Source: Temnothorax longispinosus (Eukaryota > Arthropoda > Insecta > Hymenoptera > Formicidae). Taken from it: a stretch of DNA of 64,000 nucleotides. Positions 47,494 to 58,491 of the stretch are shown here, in pieces; the stretch's first letter is position 1; each line of letters opens with the position of its first letter. A program made the translations under genes and the position numbers. The notes under the pieces were generated by a model. That model saw nothing but the letters and a program-made list of their open reading frames with translations. It was not told where the DNA came from and made no database searches. Location of the stretch: positions 18,260,600 through 18,324,599 of the forward strand of contig NC_092363.1 in NCBI RefSeq assembly GCF_030848805.1. Direction: 5' to 3'.

Positions 47494-47704
47494 AAACGTC
47501 GGACTTGATTGTATTATTGTCCGGAACCTCGGAGAGAGAATCTCCTGATTTAGATCTCAAATTCCCAGGTAGTAAGTTGACGTTATTATAACGTCAAAAC
47601 GACGACAAATAATGTTAACTTGCTACCTGGGAATTTGAGATTTAAATCGCGGGATTCTCTCCGAGGTGGTGTTCTGGACAATAATACAATCAAATCCAAC
47701 GTTT
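47494..47704. mobile_element. Inverted-repeat element, 211 bp, about 80-bp arms
   Basis: The left arm (aaacgtcggacttgatt, then tattattgtcc, ctcggagagagaatctc, caaattcccaggta) is the near-exact reverse complement of the right arm (tacctgggaatttg, gattctctccgag, ggacaataatacaatcaaatc). The centre is ttgacgttattataacgtcaa, also palindromic. No ORF; a foldback MITE. Confidence 0.85.
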
Positions 47705-48800
47705 CTCGCTTGCTATTATAGGATTCGACTCGCGATCGTGAAGTTGTTATCGCGCGCGATTAAATAAGGCTTAACTGTCGCACGCATATCCGATTCTCAG
47801 ACATTTCGACAGGGATTCCGTCAGACATATTTATATCGACTTCGTGTACTCTTAACATCGAACACTGATTACACGAAAGAAATAATGTAATCTGTCACTG
47901 ATATCGAATCAAGTTAAATAAAGAAAATTAGATAAATTTGCGAGAAGAACTTGTAAAATCTCCGGTGGAAGTGTTCGAAGCCACGAAAAGGCGAAGGGAA
48001 ACGTACGTAAAACATTACTTCTCGTCGAAAGAAGATGATTTCAGACGAATAATGAATACCGTATGAAAGGAGACCGCTACAATTTACGGTCTTGGTGGCG
48101 CGAATCGCGAATCGCAAACGAGGTGTCTGACGAGGAAGGCTCGCTCGGTTTTGCTTAAAAAGACGTTTCGAGGTTTCTCTGAGAGAGAGAGAGAGAGAGA
48201 AAGACGTTGGTTTCCCGAGGAAGATAACGAGACGTCGCGCCCGAGAGGCGCGTGCTTAATTAATACGTGCGCTGTTCGGTGCGTGACCGCCGCGCTCGTC
48301 AGAGTGATTTCGCACAAAAGTGATTTGGAGATAAGCATATAAGACAGAGAAAAAACCGATCACCGCGCGAGTATATACGTAATAGATATACTCTCGACGA
48401 CGTAACATGTGGCCGATACCTGCTTTTATCTTCCTACGCGTGGATTGCAATTACCGTATGCCTCCCGCTCCCGCGTGGTTTTCATTTCTCTTATTTAATG
48501 TCAGTACCATGCACCGGAGAATCGAACGCACATTGGCACTTGGCACATTCGCAGGATTATTGATTCGATCGCATGATACAGCGGTAATTTAACTTCTTAT
48601 CCGCAGACTTCATTTTCTTTCCGCTGCGCTCCTCATTAGGCTGATGTGGCCGCAACGGAAAAAATAAAAAATGATCTGAAACGCATTTCGAGCTTCGAAA
48701 TTTAATGATATCTTATTTGCGTTGGTTAAATATACTCCGGTCTTCGGAATGTAGAGAAAAGATTGCTGGACTTCTGTTTAGAGTTTGCGGTGCCGATCGA

Positions 48801-49043
48801 GATAATAATTATATGGATCGCATATTGGAGAAATCTTTAATTTATATTGTGGGTTAAAATAATTTAGAGTCTTACTCGACTCAAATAATTCCTGCTGTCT
48901 GCAGTATTCCATAAAACTAATAATTATACGAATCGTGTATTATAGAGAAATCTTTAATCTTTTACAATTTATATCGTAGATTAAAATAATTTGGAGTCTC
49001 TGGCTCGACTCAAATAATTCCTATTGTCTGCAACGTTCCATAT
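48801..49043. repeat. Tandem duplication, about 120-bp period
   Basis: Unit 1 (from 48801) and unit 2 (from about 48920) share taataattata, gagaaatctttaat, ttaaaataattt.gagtct, ctcgactcaaataattcct and tgtctgca in the same order, roughly 80% alike by eye. Confidence 0.75.
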
Positions 49044-49289
49044 AAAATTTTACAGACTATATTATATAAATCCTTCAAAAAAGTACGCTTATAATGTCAT
49101 ACATCACTGTCGGGCTCATGTCGATAAGCGCGAGAGGATCGGAGAGAGGATTATAATCGCGGCGTCTCTCCGTTTTATCAACCTGTCGGTCGCGATAACT
49201 TAATTTCGCAATGAGAATCCAGGAGTATCGTCACGCCGGATTGTGTATAACGGGGTCTTCCTTTTGTAATTTATTCGCGCAGAACGAGG

Positions 49290-52229
49290 ATGCCGCTGTT
49301 CAAGATGCCGCGGGCCACGCCGAGATCGCCGGTAACGGAGAAAGCTGCGAACGGCGTGCAGTATCACCAGCCTCATCATCAACATCAGGCCGGCAGTGAC
49401 AACGGTCATGACAGCGGCGCGAGCGATAACGGTGGTCGGACGGGTAACGGCGCTCCTCCTCTTCTTCAGCGCGAGCAAACGAGATCGCCGCCCCCGAGGC
49501 CGTCGACGCTGGTCTTCCACTGTCAACTGGCTCACGGCAGTCCCACGGGGCTGATATCGGACTTCAGCAACGTCCGGGAGCTGTATCAGAAGATCGCCGA
49601 GCGCTACGACATGCCCGCGGAGGAGGTGAGGCTGCGAAGGCCGCGATAAACATTGCGAAATGGCTCGCGTTAGGACTCGCTTCTCGGGGAAAGAAAGGAT
49701 TCGATGGTGCTGATCGAAGGACTCGACCTTGTCGTTAATTCGTTAAACTGCTTCTTTGTAGCAGCGATAGAGTTGATTCTTATAAGCGTTGTAACTTATG
49801 CCGACTAGTATATAGTTTTGTGTTCCTAGATTTTATATTATTTTAATTTTACGGCATATCTCTGTTCTCTCGTTTAATACCAGTTATCAGAATATTTTTC
49901 AATTTTCACGAGTCCGCTTTTTCGCAAATTTTATTTTCGCCGGAGTAAAGCTATCTTGAGCTGTCTAGTTTCGCTTCTTTCGGATATCTCGAGATCCAAC
50001 CGACGCGGGCGCGAAGATATTACATAGTAAGAATATTTCCGTTACATTCGGAAAATTGCGCGAGTCCTCCTTTACATTTGGAGAAATCGGTAACGCGGGA
50101 CGAAGTCGTCGGAGTTGATGTAGTAATGGAGCGCGATGTGCTGCCGTTCGGTGTTAGCGCGAGGCGTCCCACGTAGGGAGAAACGACACCGGACGCAGGA
50201 AACGCCGGTCACGGACCGTGGCCTCTCTCGTCGACCTGGCGGATATGTCTCGGCTAGGCGAGAGAGAAAGAGGAGAGAGAGAGAGAGGGCCACGTGTAAT
50301 TCGTCGTGTAAACGCGGTCGCCGCGATGTAACCAGGTCGCTTGTCGTTATGGGTCGCTTGAACGCGGGAGGTCTAGCTTCTCTCGCAATCTCTCTCGGTT
50401 AGACAAGCCATCGCAGTATCGCGCTTTATCGCGACAACGGATGAAGATAGTTAGAAAAACAAGTTTGGATGTACACTGTTAAATATGAAATTTAAACCAA
50501 TACCTCGAGTTAAATAACATTTTGTTATTTTTACTATATGTGTTGAAATTTATCATTTTAACACAAAATAGTATTATTTTACTTTATTGATTATGTTAAA
50601 TTAATGACATATTGAGTAGGAGCAGCGGCGACCTATACGAATAATTAAAAATGATTGAAATTGAGTATAATTGAGTATAATTTGATGCTACGAAATTAAC
50701 AGTGTAATTTAAACAGAACGTTTACAGTAAAATTTCAATTAGATATTGATCAGATTCAAGTTGATTAAATAAAGAAGTTATATATCAAATCTAGAGCGAA
50801 ACGTTTTAGATGGCACTTCGACAAAAGTAAATTATATTGTATATAAAGAACTGAAATTAGAAATAGTAAAATTGTAATGAGTAAAGATGATGAAGATTCT
50901 TCCATCAAGGGTGAGTTAAGTGACCGATTAAGCGAGAGTATGATGTTCCAGATTCTCTTTTGCACGCTTAATACGCACAAAGTGGACATGACGGAGCTGT
51001 TAGGCGGACAAATCGGCGTGGGCGACTTCATATTCGCACATAAAAAAGGTATATGCATTATACGTTCGTGCAAATAGAAAATACAAGTCGTATGAAGCAA
51101 AAAAAAAATTAATATATTTTCGGCGCAGGTCGACCGAAAGAAATCGAGTTGGTGAAAACGGACGACGCGTTGGGCCTGACGATCACCGACAACGGCGCCG
51201 GTTACGCCTTCATAAAGCGCATAAAGGAGGGTTCCGTGATCGACAGGATAAAGGTGATCGAGGTGGGCGATCACATCGAGAGGATCGACTCGACCAGCCT
51301 CGTGGGCAGACGGCACTTCGAGGTGGCGAGGATGCTGAAGGACATACCGAAGGGCTCGACGTTCACGCTGAGGCTAGTGGAGCCGCAGAAGAACGGTTTC
51401 GGTAGCATCGGGCCGCGCGGTGACCTCAAGAAGGGAAAGAAGGCCGGCTACGGATCCGGCAAGGAGACCCTGAGATTCAGGGCCGACGGTAGCGCGCAAA
51501 TCGTCGAGCAGGTGTGTAAAACAAGAACGGTGAGATCGCGGTCAAGTGGTAAACTCGCGAGGCAAACAAATAGTAGATATTATCAAGAGTGACGTTTCTT
51601 TGATAATATTAGTCTTCAAAAACACGAGTGTTAGCTGGTAAAACAAGTATTAGCTTCCTCTACGAGTTACGATTTGAATTATTTTAGATAACACTTCGGT
51701 ATCATTTAATTTAATGCGTCGATATATTTTCTTTATCATGAATGAATAACAGCGAACTCCGAGCGATAATTGAAAATAATAAAGTAAATATTTGCGCAGA
51801 TTGACGATGCTGCTACGATAGGCGTGGAGAAGATTAACGCTATCTTGGAGAGTTTCATGGGCATCTCCGATACGGAGTTAGGTAAGTTTAACTTGGATGT
51901 GATACAAGACTTATATCATAAGCGAGTGTAACAAAACAAGTGTAGTTTTTCCGAGTAAATTACTTTTTTTTTTAGATTTGTGCTTCCTCTTTCTTTTTGC
52001 TCTGTCCCCTTTTTTTTATTTTACCAAAGACTCGCGAAGACTAATATTCGGTTGTTACATCTGATTTGCAGCCACGCAAATCTGGGAACTTGCCGAGGGT
52101 AAATGCAACAGTATAGACTTCGCCGAGGCGATAGACAATTCCGACTTGGAGGATTTCGGTTTTACTGACGAGTTTGTGATCGAATTATGGGGCGCCGTGA
52201 CGGATGCCAGAGCGGGCCGGCATCGATGA
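49290..52229 (+). CDS. GIPC: GIPC family PDZ adaptor (Kermit)
   Basis: GIPC proteins are cytoplasmic adaptors that link PDZ-binding receptors to myosin VI on endocytic vesicles. Five exons join in phase to 351 residues: 49290-49625, 50952-51048, 51129-51511, 51800-51881, 52072-52229. A Gly/Pro/Ser-rich N-terminus leads to the GIPC homology 1 region (LVFHCQLAHGSPTGLISDF, then CTLNTHKVDMTELLGGQIG). The PDZ domain spans about residues 145-235, with the family-specific carboxylate loop ALGLTITDNGAGYAFIKRIK. The C-terminal GH2 domain, which binds myosin VI, contains ILESFMGISDTELATQIWEL and FTDEFVIELWGAV. Length and every domain match the family (fly kermit, vertebrate GIPC1-3). A 1.3-kb first coding intron separates exons 1 and 2, and a non-coding exon likely lies upstream because an acceptor precedes the start codon by 7 nt. 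Confidence 0.95.
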
Positions 52230-54685
52230 CGCGAGGATCGACGACGAAATGACGAACCTGCACCGCGTATGTTGAGTGGTGGAACGACTAGACGAAATTA
52301 TACTCGTATTTGTGAACGTACAACGGAGTGCTTTTCTAATTGAGAGAAACGACGTTCGTTCATTCTTGTGTTACCGTGATTCAGAGGCCTACTCATGGGC
52401 GCGCGTTTAGCGCCAGTCGTGATTTCTTTCTCAAAATCTGTTTATTTTTTAAAAGAAAAAAAAAATGATTTGGTTGCGAATGTTCCTTAAACTCTCATGC
52501 TGAACACTCGGCGTATTCGGTCTTAAATGCGCGGCGAAGATGTAGGTTGAAATCTGCAATATTCCGCGTATTATATTGTACATTGTGTCATATGGCAAGA
52601 GCGTTTTCTCAAATTGAAGAAAAAGAGGACAATGGAAGGCATCTTTTACAGATTGCCCTGAAAATTGATAATGGAGCATCTTTTTGCCTCGACGGCAAAA
52701 AGAAAACTTTCAATATTATTTGTAAAGTATTATCTTAAAGTATATTAAAAATCTTAAATTGTATTAAAAAAGTATTATTAAGTTGTGCTGTAAAATTCTT
52801 CCTCTCTTATGTATTAAAGCACCGATCTCGATTTCCTTGTGATCGCGAAACGATTCCGCTTATTCAAAGCGATATCGACCTGCGAAAAACATGCAGAAAA
52901 CAATATTTAATATTAGCGACGATTGGTATTAATTATTCCAACGACAGAATAAACATGTTGACTGGCATTATCAGACGGCGTCATCGTGTTGGTATCGACG
53001 TCGACGATATTATTCTAAAACCACACCTTAAAGTCGTCATGGAAATTTCAAAGTCACGACGTTTTCTAGATGTCCTAAGACGTCTTAACGTCTTTAGACA
53101 GACGTTCTGCGGGGAACACTCGGAAAATGTTATACTATGTAGTGATAAGAATAGATTAATATATTTTAATACATATGTAAGTTCACACGATGTAAGCGTA
53201 AGTGTGCGAGAAGCTATTATATTTAGTCTCGAGAAATAAAGTCTTTGTAACAAACGCATGGTTTTTACTTAATAACAGCCAAATGAGAATTTAAATCGCC
53301 AGTGAATAATGAAAAATATCAGCGTTAAAGATATCGTTTACTCGACCCAACTGGCTAAATTTATTTAAAAAACGCTACGTTTCGACTGTAGATTTCGGTC
53401 CTTTTCAAGCGTATGGAATGGATACAAATTATTGATTAGTTAAGCATAATGCCCAAACTACGCCAGATCTAAAAAATAATTTGTGCGTTGAGATCCAAAG
53501 AATTAAAATATAAGAATGTACGTTGGAACGACATATTCATTACTTCATTAGTCGTTCGATTGTCGAAGGACTTTCAGGACTGATACATATTACATTATCA
53601 GGACTGATACATATTATATTATCAGTCGAATAGTGACACGGCTCTGACAAGTACGTCCTTCGACAATCGAACGACTAATGAATAAGTATGTCGTTCTAAC
53701 GTACGTTCTCATATTTTAATTCTTTGGATCTCAACACACAAATTATTTTTTAGATGTGGCGTAGTTTGGGCATTACATGTTTAACTAATCAATAATTTAT
53801 ATCCATACGTTTGAAAAGGACCGAAATCTACGATCGAAACGTAGCGTTTTTTAAATAAATTTGGCCAGTTGGGTCGAATATAAACGATATACCTACGCCG
53901 ATTTTTACTTAATCATTCTACACATGGATAAATACATCGGAGTGCAACCAAGTGTTCTGATATCGCTATTTATGGAATATAATACTAGCGTTCTAGAAAA
54001 GTTAGCATTCGCTATCTGACGGAGAGATAACGATGAGATATCAGTCTTTCGTTGAAACATTATCTGCGAACATATAACGTAAACAGACTATTGTAACGAA
54101 TTGGCATTATTAATGTTTGAAGTCTTTATATATTAAATAAAATAAAAAATAATTTCATATTCCAATCCAACGACGGAGGAAAGAACAATTCATATCCCAA
54201 TTCATGCGCATTGTGCCACGTGCGGCTCTTCTGTGTAGATGGTGGTCGCCGCGCGGGATCGACGCCAGCGGAGCAACTCGGAGCACGCACTTGTGTGTAT
54301 CAGTGTGTATGTGTAGTACGGCCAGTACGAGAGAGTTATCCCCTCCACATGTTATCGTATGCTATCAAGAGTCAAGCCTGAATGCTGGATGAATGCTGGT
54401 CACCGGATCACCGCCGTCCATGCCTTCGTGAACACTGGCGAAGGCCTGAGGCGAGGTTAAATTTCGCAACGCGAAGTTCCTGGGATATCGCTGTGAGATT
54501 TTCGGCATTTCGGTACGCCGAGACCTGTTCACAGCAAGGTCCAAAGCCAGAAGTACACAGGCGAAACGAACAAGTTATTCTGGAAAGGATTAATATCCGC
54601 CAGTGTCTCGCGCCTTAACCTCTGATGCTGACCGAGCCGCATACGTGTTGCGAATAACAATTGTGCGTTTAAGGATACGGTGATC
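52230..54685. other. Intergenic region with a 560-bp foldback element
   Basis: The GIPC 3' UTR is followed by AT-rich DNA, the large inverted repeat at 53331-53890 and, from about 54180, the GC-richer 5' region of the SCOT gene. Short ORFs (52955-53239, 54382-54618) show no family features. Confidence 0.5.
53331..53890. mobile_element. Large foldback (inverted-repeat) element, about 560 bp
   Basis: Left and right halves are reverse complements over about 250 bp each: the left reads atatcgttta, cgacccaactggc, tcggtccttttcaagcgta, taatgcccaaactacgcc, gtcgttcgattgtcgaagga; the right has the matching complements ending taaacgatat. The centre contains two direct copies of tatcaggactgatacatatt. 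No coding capacity was seen. Arms look over 90% alike, which suggests a fairly recent insertion. Confidence 0.85.
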
Positions 54686-57600
54686 ATGGCATTCGCGTTG
54701 AGAGGGGTCAGCGGTATATTTCTACGTTGGAGCAAGGGTCCCCGGAGTCCCATAAGGATATTACGGGTACGTAAACAATACGTGACTCTCATTATCAGCA
54801 CTGGTTATCAGACATACGTATGTGTATAACCTACGCCGGAAAAAGTTACCTTTATAATTCTCTATTTGTTTGATGATTGTAACTATTCGCGGTATTAGTT
54901 TCATGTAAAATTATGTTGTGTAATTATATCTTTTGGCGTTTAGTTATTTGTTTCGGGAAACAGATATTTGTTCGATGATATGCTACTTTGATATATTTCA
55001 TAAATCTTGGATTTTTTTTAAGTTTATAAATCAAAAGGCTCACAAGATTAAAAATCTGTCAAAGAGAAAGGAGCATCGAGCCGTAACAAGATGGTAATGT
55101 TATAAAATTCTGCATTATGATAAATTGACAAACGTTTCGGCCCCTTATGGGACCATCTTCAGTGTCGAAAACAATTATCAAATTTCGGAATTACATAGTC
55201 TCGCTTCCCCTTCCTTTCCGCCTTCCCTCCCGTTCTCGCCCCCTCCACCCTCCTTTTTGTATATAATATATATATATGGTTCGTTCTTTCGTTGCCGAGC
55301 ACATTTTGTCAGTTTTTAACTTTACACATCAGCACCGAAATGTCGATCCTGCAAAATTCACAACAGAAAGAAACAAACCTTGATGTATACGTATCTTATA
55401 TTTGTCCTACAGAATTTTATAACACTTCCATTCTTGTTACGGCTCAATGCTTCTTTCTCTTTGACTGATTTTCTTAAGTAATTATGTTTTTAATTGTGTA
55501 TAGTTTCATATCTCTGAATATTTATGTCTCATCTCTCCAGATGTTAGTGTAATGCATTTTTTATGAAGATTTGTGCATTAAAATATTTCTAAAACTGATC
55601 CAACTTACATCTTGTTTAACAGGTATGCACCGATAATTTCTCTATCAAAGCAAGTATCCCAGAAGCGGAGCAAAAGGCAGAGAAGTTGAAAACACCGGTA
55701 GGGGACGGTAAAGTGTTCGAAAGCATAGAGGAAGCCGTATCCGATGTACATGATGGAGCAAAACTTTTGGTCGGTGGATTCGGCCTCTGCGGCATCCCAG
55801 AGAATTTAATAGCAGCCATACTAAAAAGGGGCACCAAAGATTTAACAGTAGTTTCGAATAATGCTGGGGTCGAAGACTTCGGGCTGGGTATATTGCTGAA
55901 GGAGCACAGGATCAAAAGGATGATCGCGTCGTACGTGGGTGAAAACCCTGAATTCGAGAAGCAGTATCTCAGCGGTCAATTGGAGGCTGAGCTGACGCCG
56001 CAGGTAATGCTTTGAAGATGAGAAAGGGTGTACCCATAAATCTCGCAAATTTTTACAAGTCGCATAACGGCTCACTTAGGGTACTTTGGCGGAACGTGTG
56101 AGAGCGGGTGGCGCCGGCATTCCGGCTTTCTACACTCCCACGGCTTTCGGCACCATCGTACAGGAGGGTAATGTCGTCATAAAGTACGACATGAACGGCA
56201 ACGCCGAGATATCGGGAGAGGCGAGGAACGTGAACCAGTTCGACGGGCGAAACTATGTGCTGGAGACCGCCATCACTGGCGACTTCGCGCTCGTGAAGGC
56301 GTGGAAGGCCGACACCGCCGGTAATCTGGTCTTCCGGAAGTCGGCGAGGAACTTCAACCCTGTGATGTGCAAGGCGGCCAAAGTGGCAATTGTCGAAGTG
56401 GAGGAGATCGTCGGACTTGGACAATTAGATCCCGATCAGATTCATCTGCCTGGCATTTTCGTGGACAGGATTGTGAAGGGGCTATCTTATGAAAAACGGA
56501 TTGAGGTTGGCGCTTATTTATCTCGCTCGCTCGTCATGCATATTTATGCATGCATATTTATAGTTACGTAAATATGCATGTCTCTCATAAATCTAATTTT
56601 TTTTTCATTTTGCAGAAACGCTCGACGAAGCAAACCATGAAGCCTAAGAAAGTGACACCGGCTAGTAAAGCGAGGGATATGATTATTAGGCGCGCTGCTC
56701 TCGAATTTAAAGATGGAATGTATGGTAGGTGTAAAATATAAACTTTTTAAATATTTGGATTAAAAATAAATACACTGATTTTGATCAAATTCAAATCTTT
56801 TTATCAGTGCTGCTCTTGATAAACCGAAAATTTTTGCAGCAAACTTGGGAATCGGTATACCTATGCTTGCTAGTAACTACATCCCGAAGGGTGTGAAAGT
56901 GACGTTGCAATCAGAGAACGGTATTCTTGGGTTGGGCCCTGTTCCGGACGAAGATGACGTCGACGCGGATCTTATCAATGCTGGAAAGGAAACTGTAACG
57001 ATTTTGCCCGGGGCATCTTTCTTTAGTAGCGATGAGAGTTTCGGCATGATTAGAGGGTATATGATATACAGATTATATATTTCAAGCTTAGCATATTTCA
57101 TGATAAATATGAATATGTATCAATATGAATATGTATATGTTTAGAATATGTATCAAAGAAAATGTGCTTATTAGCATTAGCTGTACTTTTCACACAGAGG
57201 TCACATTGATCTGACTATTCTTGGAGGCATGCAAGTGTCAGAAAACGGGGATTTGGCTAACTGGATGATACCAGGTACAATGGTAAAAGGCATGGGTGGT
57301 GCCATGGATCTTGTTTCCGCGGCGACTACAAAGGTAGTGGTAACTATGGAACATACGGCCAGAGACGGAAGTCCGAAGATTTTGAAGAATTGCACATTGC
57401 CCGTCACAGGTAAGGACCCGTAATATTTCAATTTCAATAATTTCAAAATTTTTCTTCATTTTATTTACACGTTATTTGAGTATTTCGTTATTTAATGTTG
57501 GTCGGTACTTTAAAGTACCGACTAATTATTTTGCAATATTTTTGTATTATTTCTAGTCACATTATATAATATTTTCTTTTTTATAACATTTTTTTATAGG

Positions 57601-57787
57601 TCAGCAATGCGTAGATTTAATTATCACAGATCTCGGGGTATTTGAAGTGGTGAAAGGAGAAGGATTAAAGCTTATTGAGATCGCACATAATATCGACATT
57701 AGCGAGATTATCAGTGCGACAGGCTGTGAATTCAGTGTTGCCGACGATCTTAAGGAGATGGGGCAAGTTACAGATGGAGACTTATAA
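54686..57787 (+). CDS. SCOT: Succinyl-CoA:3-ketoacid CoA-transferase, mitochondrial
   Basis: SCOT (OXCT) moves CoA from succinyl-CoA to acetoacetate, the committed step of ketone-body use in the mitochondrial matrix. Seven exons join in phase to 537 residues: 54686-54766, 55623-56003, 56080-56505, 56616-56724, 56840-57056, 57198-57409, 57600-57787. The short first exon, MAFALRGVSGIFLRWSKGPR, is Arg-rich and free of acidic residues, as in a mitochondrial targeting peptide. Subunit-A-like half: KLLVGGFGLCGIPENLI and AGGAGIPAFYTPTAFGT. A linker (KPKKVTPASKARDMIIRRAA) leads to the B-like half with the catalytic glutamate in LQSENGILGLGP (about E358) and GGHIDLTILGGMQVS. The enzyme is the eukaryotic fused form of bacterial AtoDA-type transferases. 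Intron 1 carries an inverted-repeat element. A possible AATAAA signal lies 120 nt after the stop. Confidence 0.96.
55051..55472. mobile_element. Inverted-repeat element in SCOT intron 1 with hammerhead-like motif
   Basis: About 62-bp terminal arms: the left has gtcaaagagaaagga, gagccgtaacaagatgg and gttataaaattctg; the right is the reverse complement with about 85% identity. On the minus strand between them, 55162-55127 reads CTGAAGA, a GC-rich stem, CCGAAAC and GTTTGTC in hammerhead-ribozyme order. There is no ORF. Penelope-like retroelements carry comparable motifs, but membership is unproven. Confidence 0.7.
57501..57522. repeat. Perfect 22-bp palindrome in SCOT intron 6
   Basis: gtcggtactttaaagtaccg plus ac reads identically on both strands. 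It lies mid-intron in AT-rich DNA and could be the relic of a tiny foldback element. Confidence 0.7.
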
Positions 57788-57906
57788 ATTGTAATATATT
57801 TCACAAATTGTAAATGTGATATGTGATATGATAATTCAATACCATGATGGTTGCCTGAAAGTAAATTTTTAATATATTTTACAAGGTATAAATGTGCAAT
57901 TTAAAA

Positions 57907-57912
57907 AATAAA
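57907..57912 (+). promoter_or_regulatory. Probable SCOT polyadenylation signal
   Basis: AATAAA about 120 nt after the SCOT stop codon, followed by a GT-rich stretch. Position and context fit a cleavage signal. Confidence 0.55.
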
Positions 57913-58316
57913 TAGAGCTGTTAATTATATTGTATAGTGACGTTTCGGTGACACGTTTGTTTTCCATAGATATATCTGTACTTTTCCTGTAAAATATCCT
58001 AATGTTTAAATTATCAAGTAAATATTATGATTAATGCTTGATTAAGTACCTATTATATTAACTGCAACTCTTATATCGTACACAATAGTTAATTCGTTTT
58101 GTAAATGTACATATATTTCCATTTGTTATGAATTATTAAAATTATTTACGATGTGTCACGCAAGCAAGGAAAATTACGTTATATATACTAATTAGCATTA
58201 TGATAAAATGATTTTGTAACATACGAAATAAAAATTTGTAATATTTTTGATATGCATTCTTTTTTTCTTTGATCGATACGCCTAATTCTATGTTATTTAC
58301 AATTTTATATACACTA

Positions 58317-58372
58317 AGGCCCGTATTCTGAACGTGCATTTATCGATAAAAGTGCGTTCAGAATACGGGCCT
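58317..58372. repeat. 56-bp hairpin repeat
   Basis: aggcccgtattctgaacg and its reverse complement cgttcagaatacgggcct flank a short centre with the palindrome atcgat. Such miniature hairpins are common in insect 3' flanks; no other function is visible. Confidence 0.75.
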
Positions 58373-58491
58373 AAGAGTTCAAAATTAAATAAGTGTGATA
58401 CGTACACCATTCAGTCGGCATCAAATTCGAATATTTGAATTTCGTTAAATGTGACGATCACACACACATTAAATGTGGATTTAACAATTCA

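Larger units (their letters stand above)
42300..49289. other. Seven-kilobase gene-free stretch upstream of GIPC
   Basis: It contains the GXYLT 3' UTR, then AT-rich DNA. ORFs at 42967-43326 and 44098-44412 (plus) were examined and not accepted. A dispersed repeat pair (44.55 and 46.34 kb), a diverged tandem duplication (45.04-45.35 kb), an inverted-repeat element (47494-47704) and a second tandem duplication (48801-49043) are described separately. A GC-rich block at 45.4-45.9 kb with a donor aagag/gtgaga (45702/45703) could be a non-coding first exon of GIPC, whose coding exon is preceded by a good acceptor (cgcgcag before 49283). Confidence 0.5.
57788..58491. other. Convergent SCOT/ABCG 3' region
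   Basis: The two genes converge here. It is AT-rich, with the SCOT polyadenylation signal and a 56-bp hairpin repeat. No gene was seen. Confidence 0.6.
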
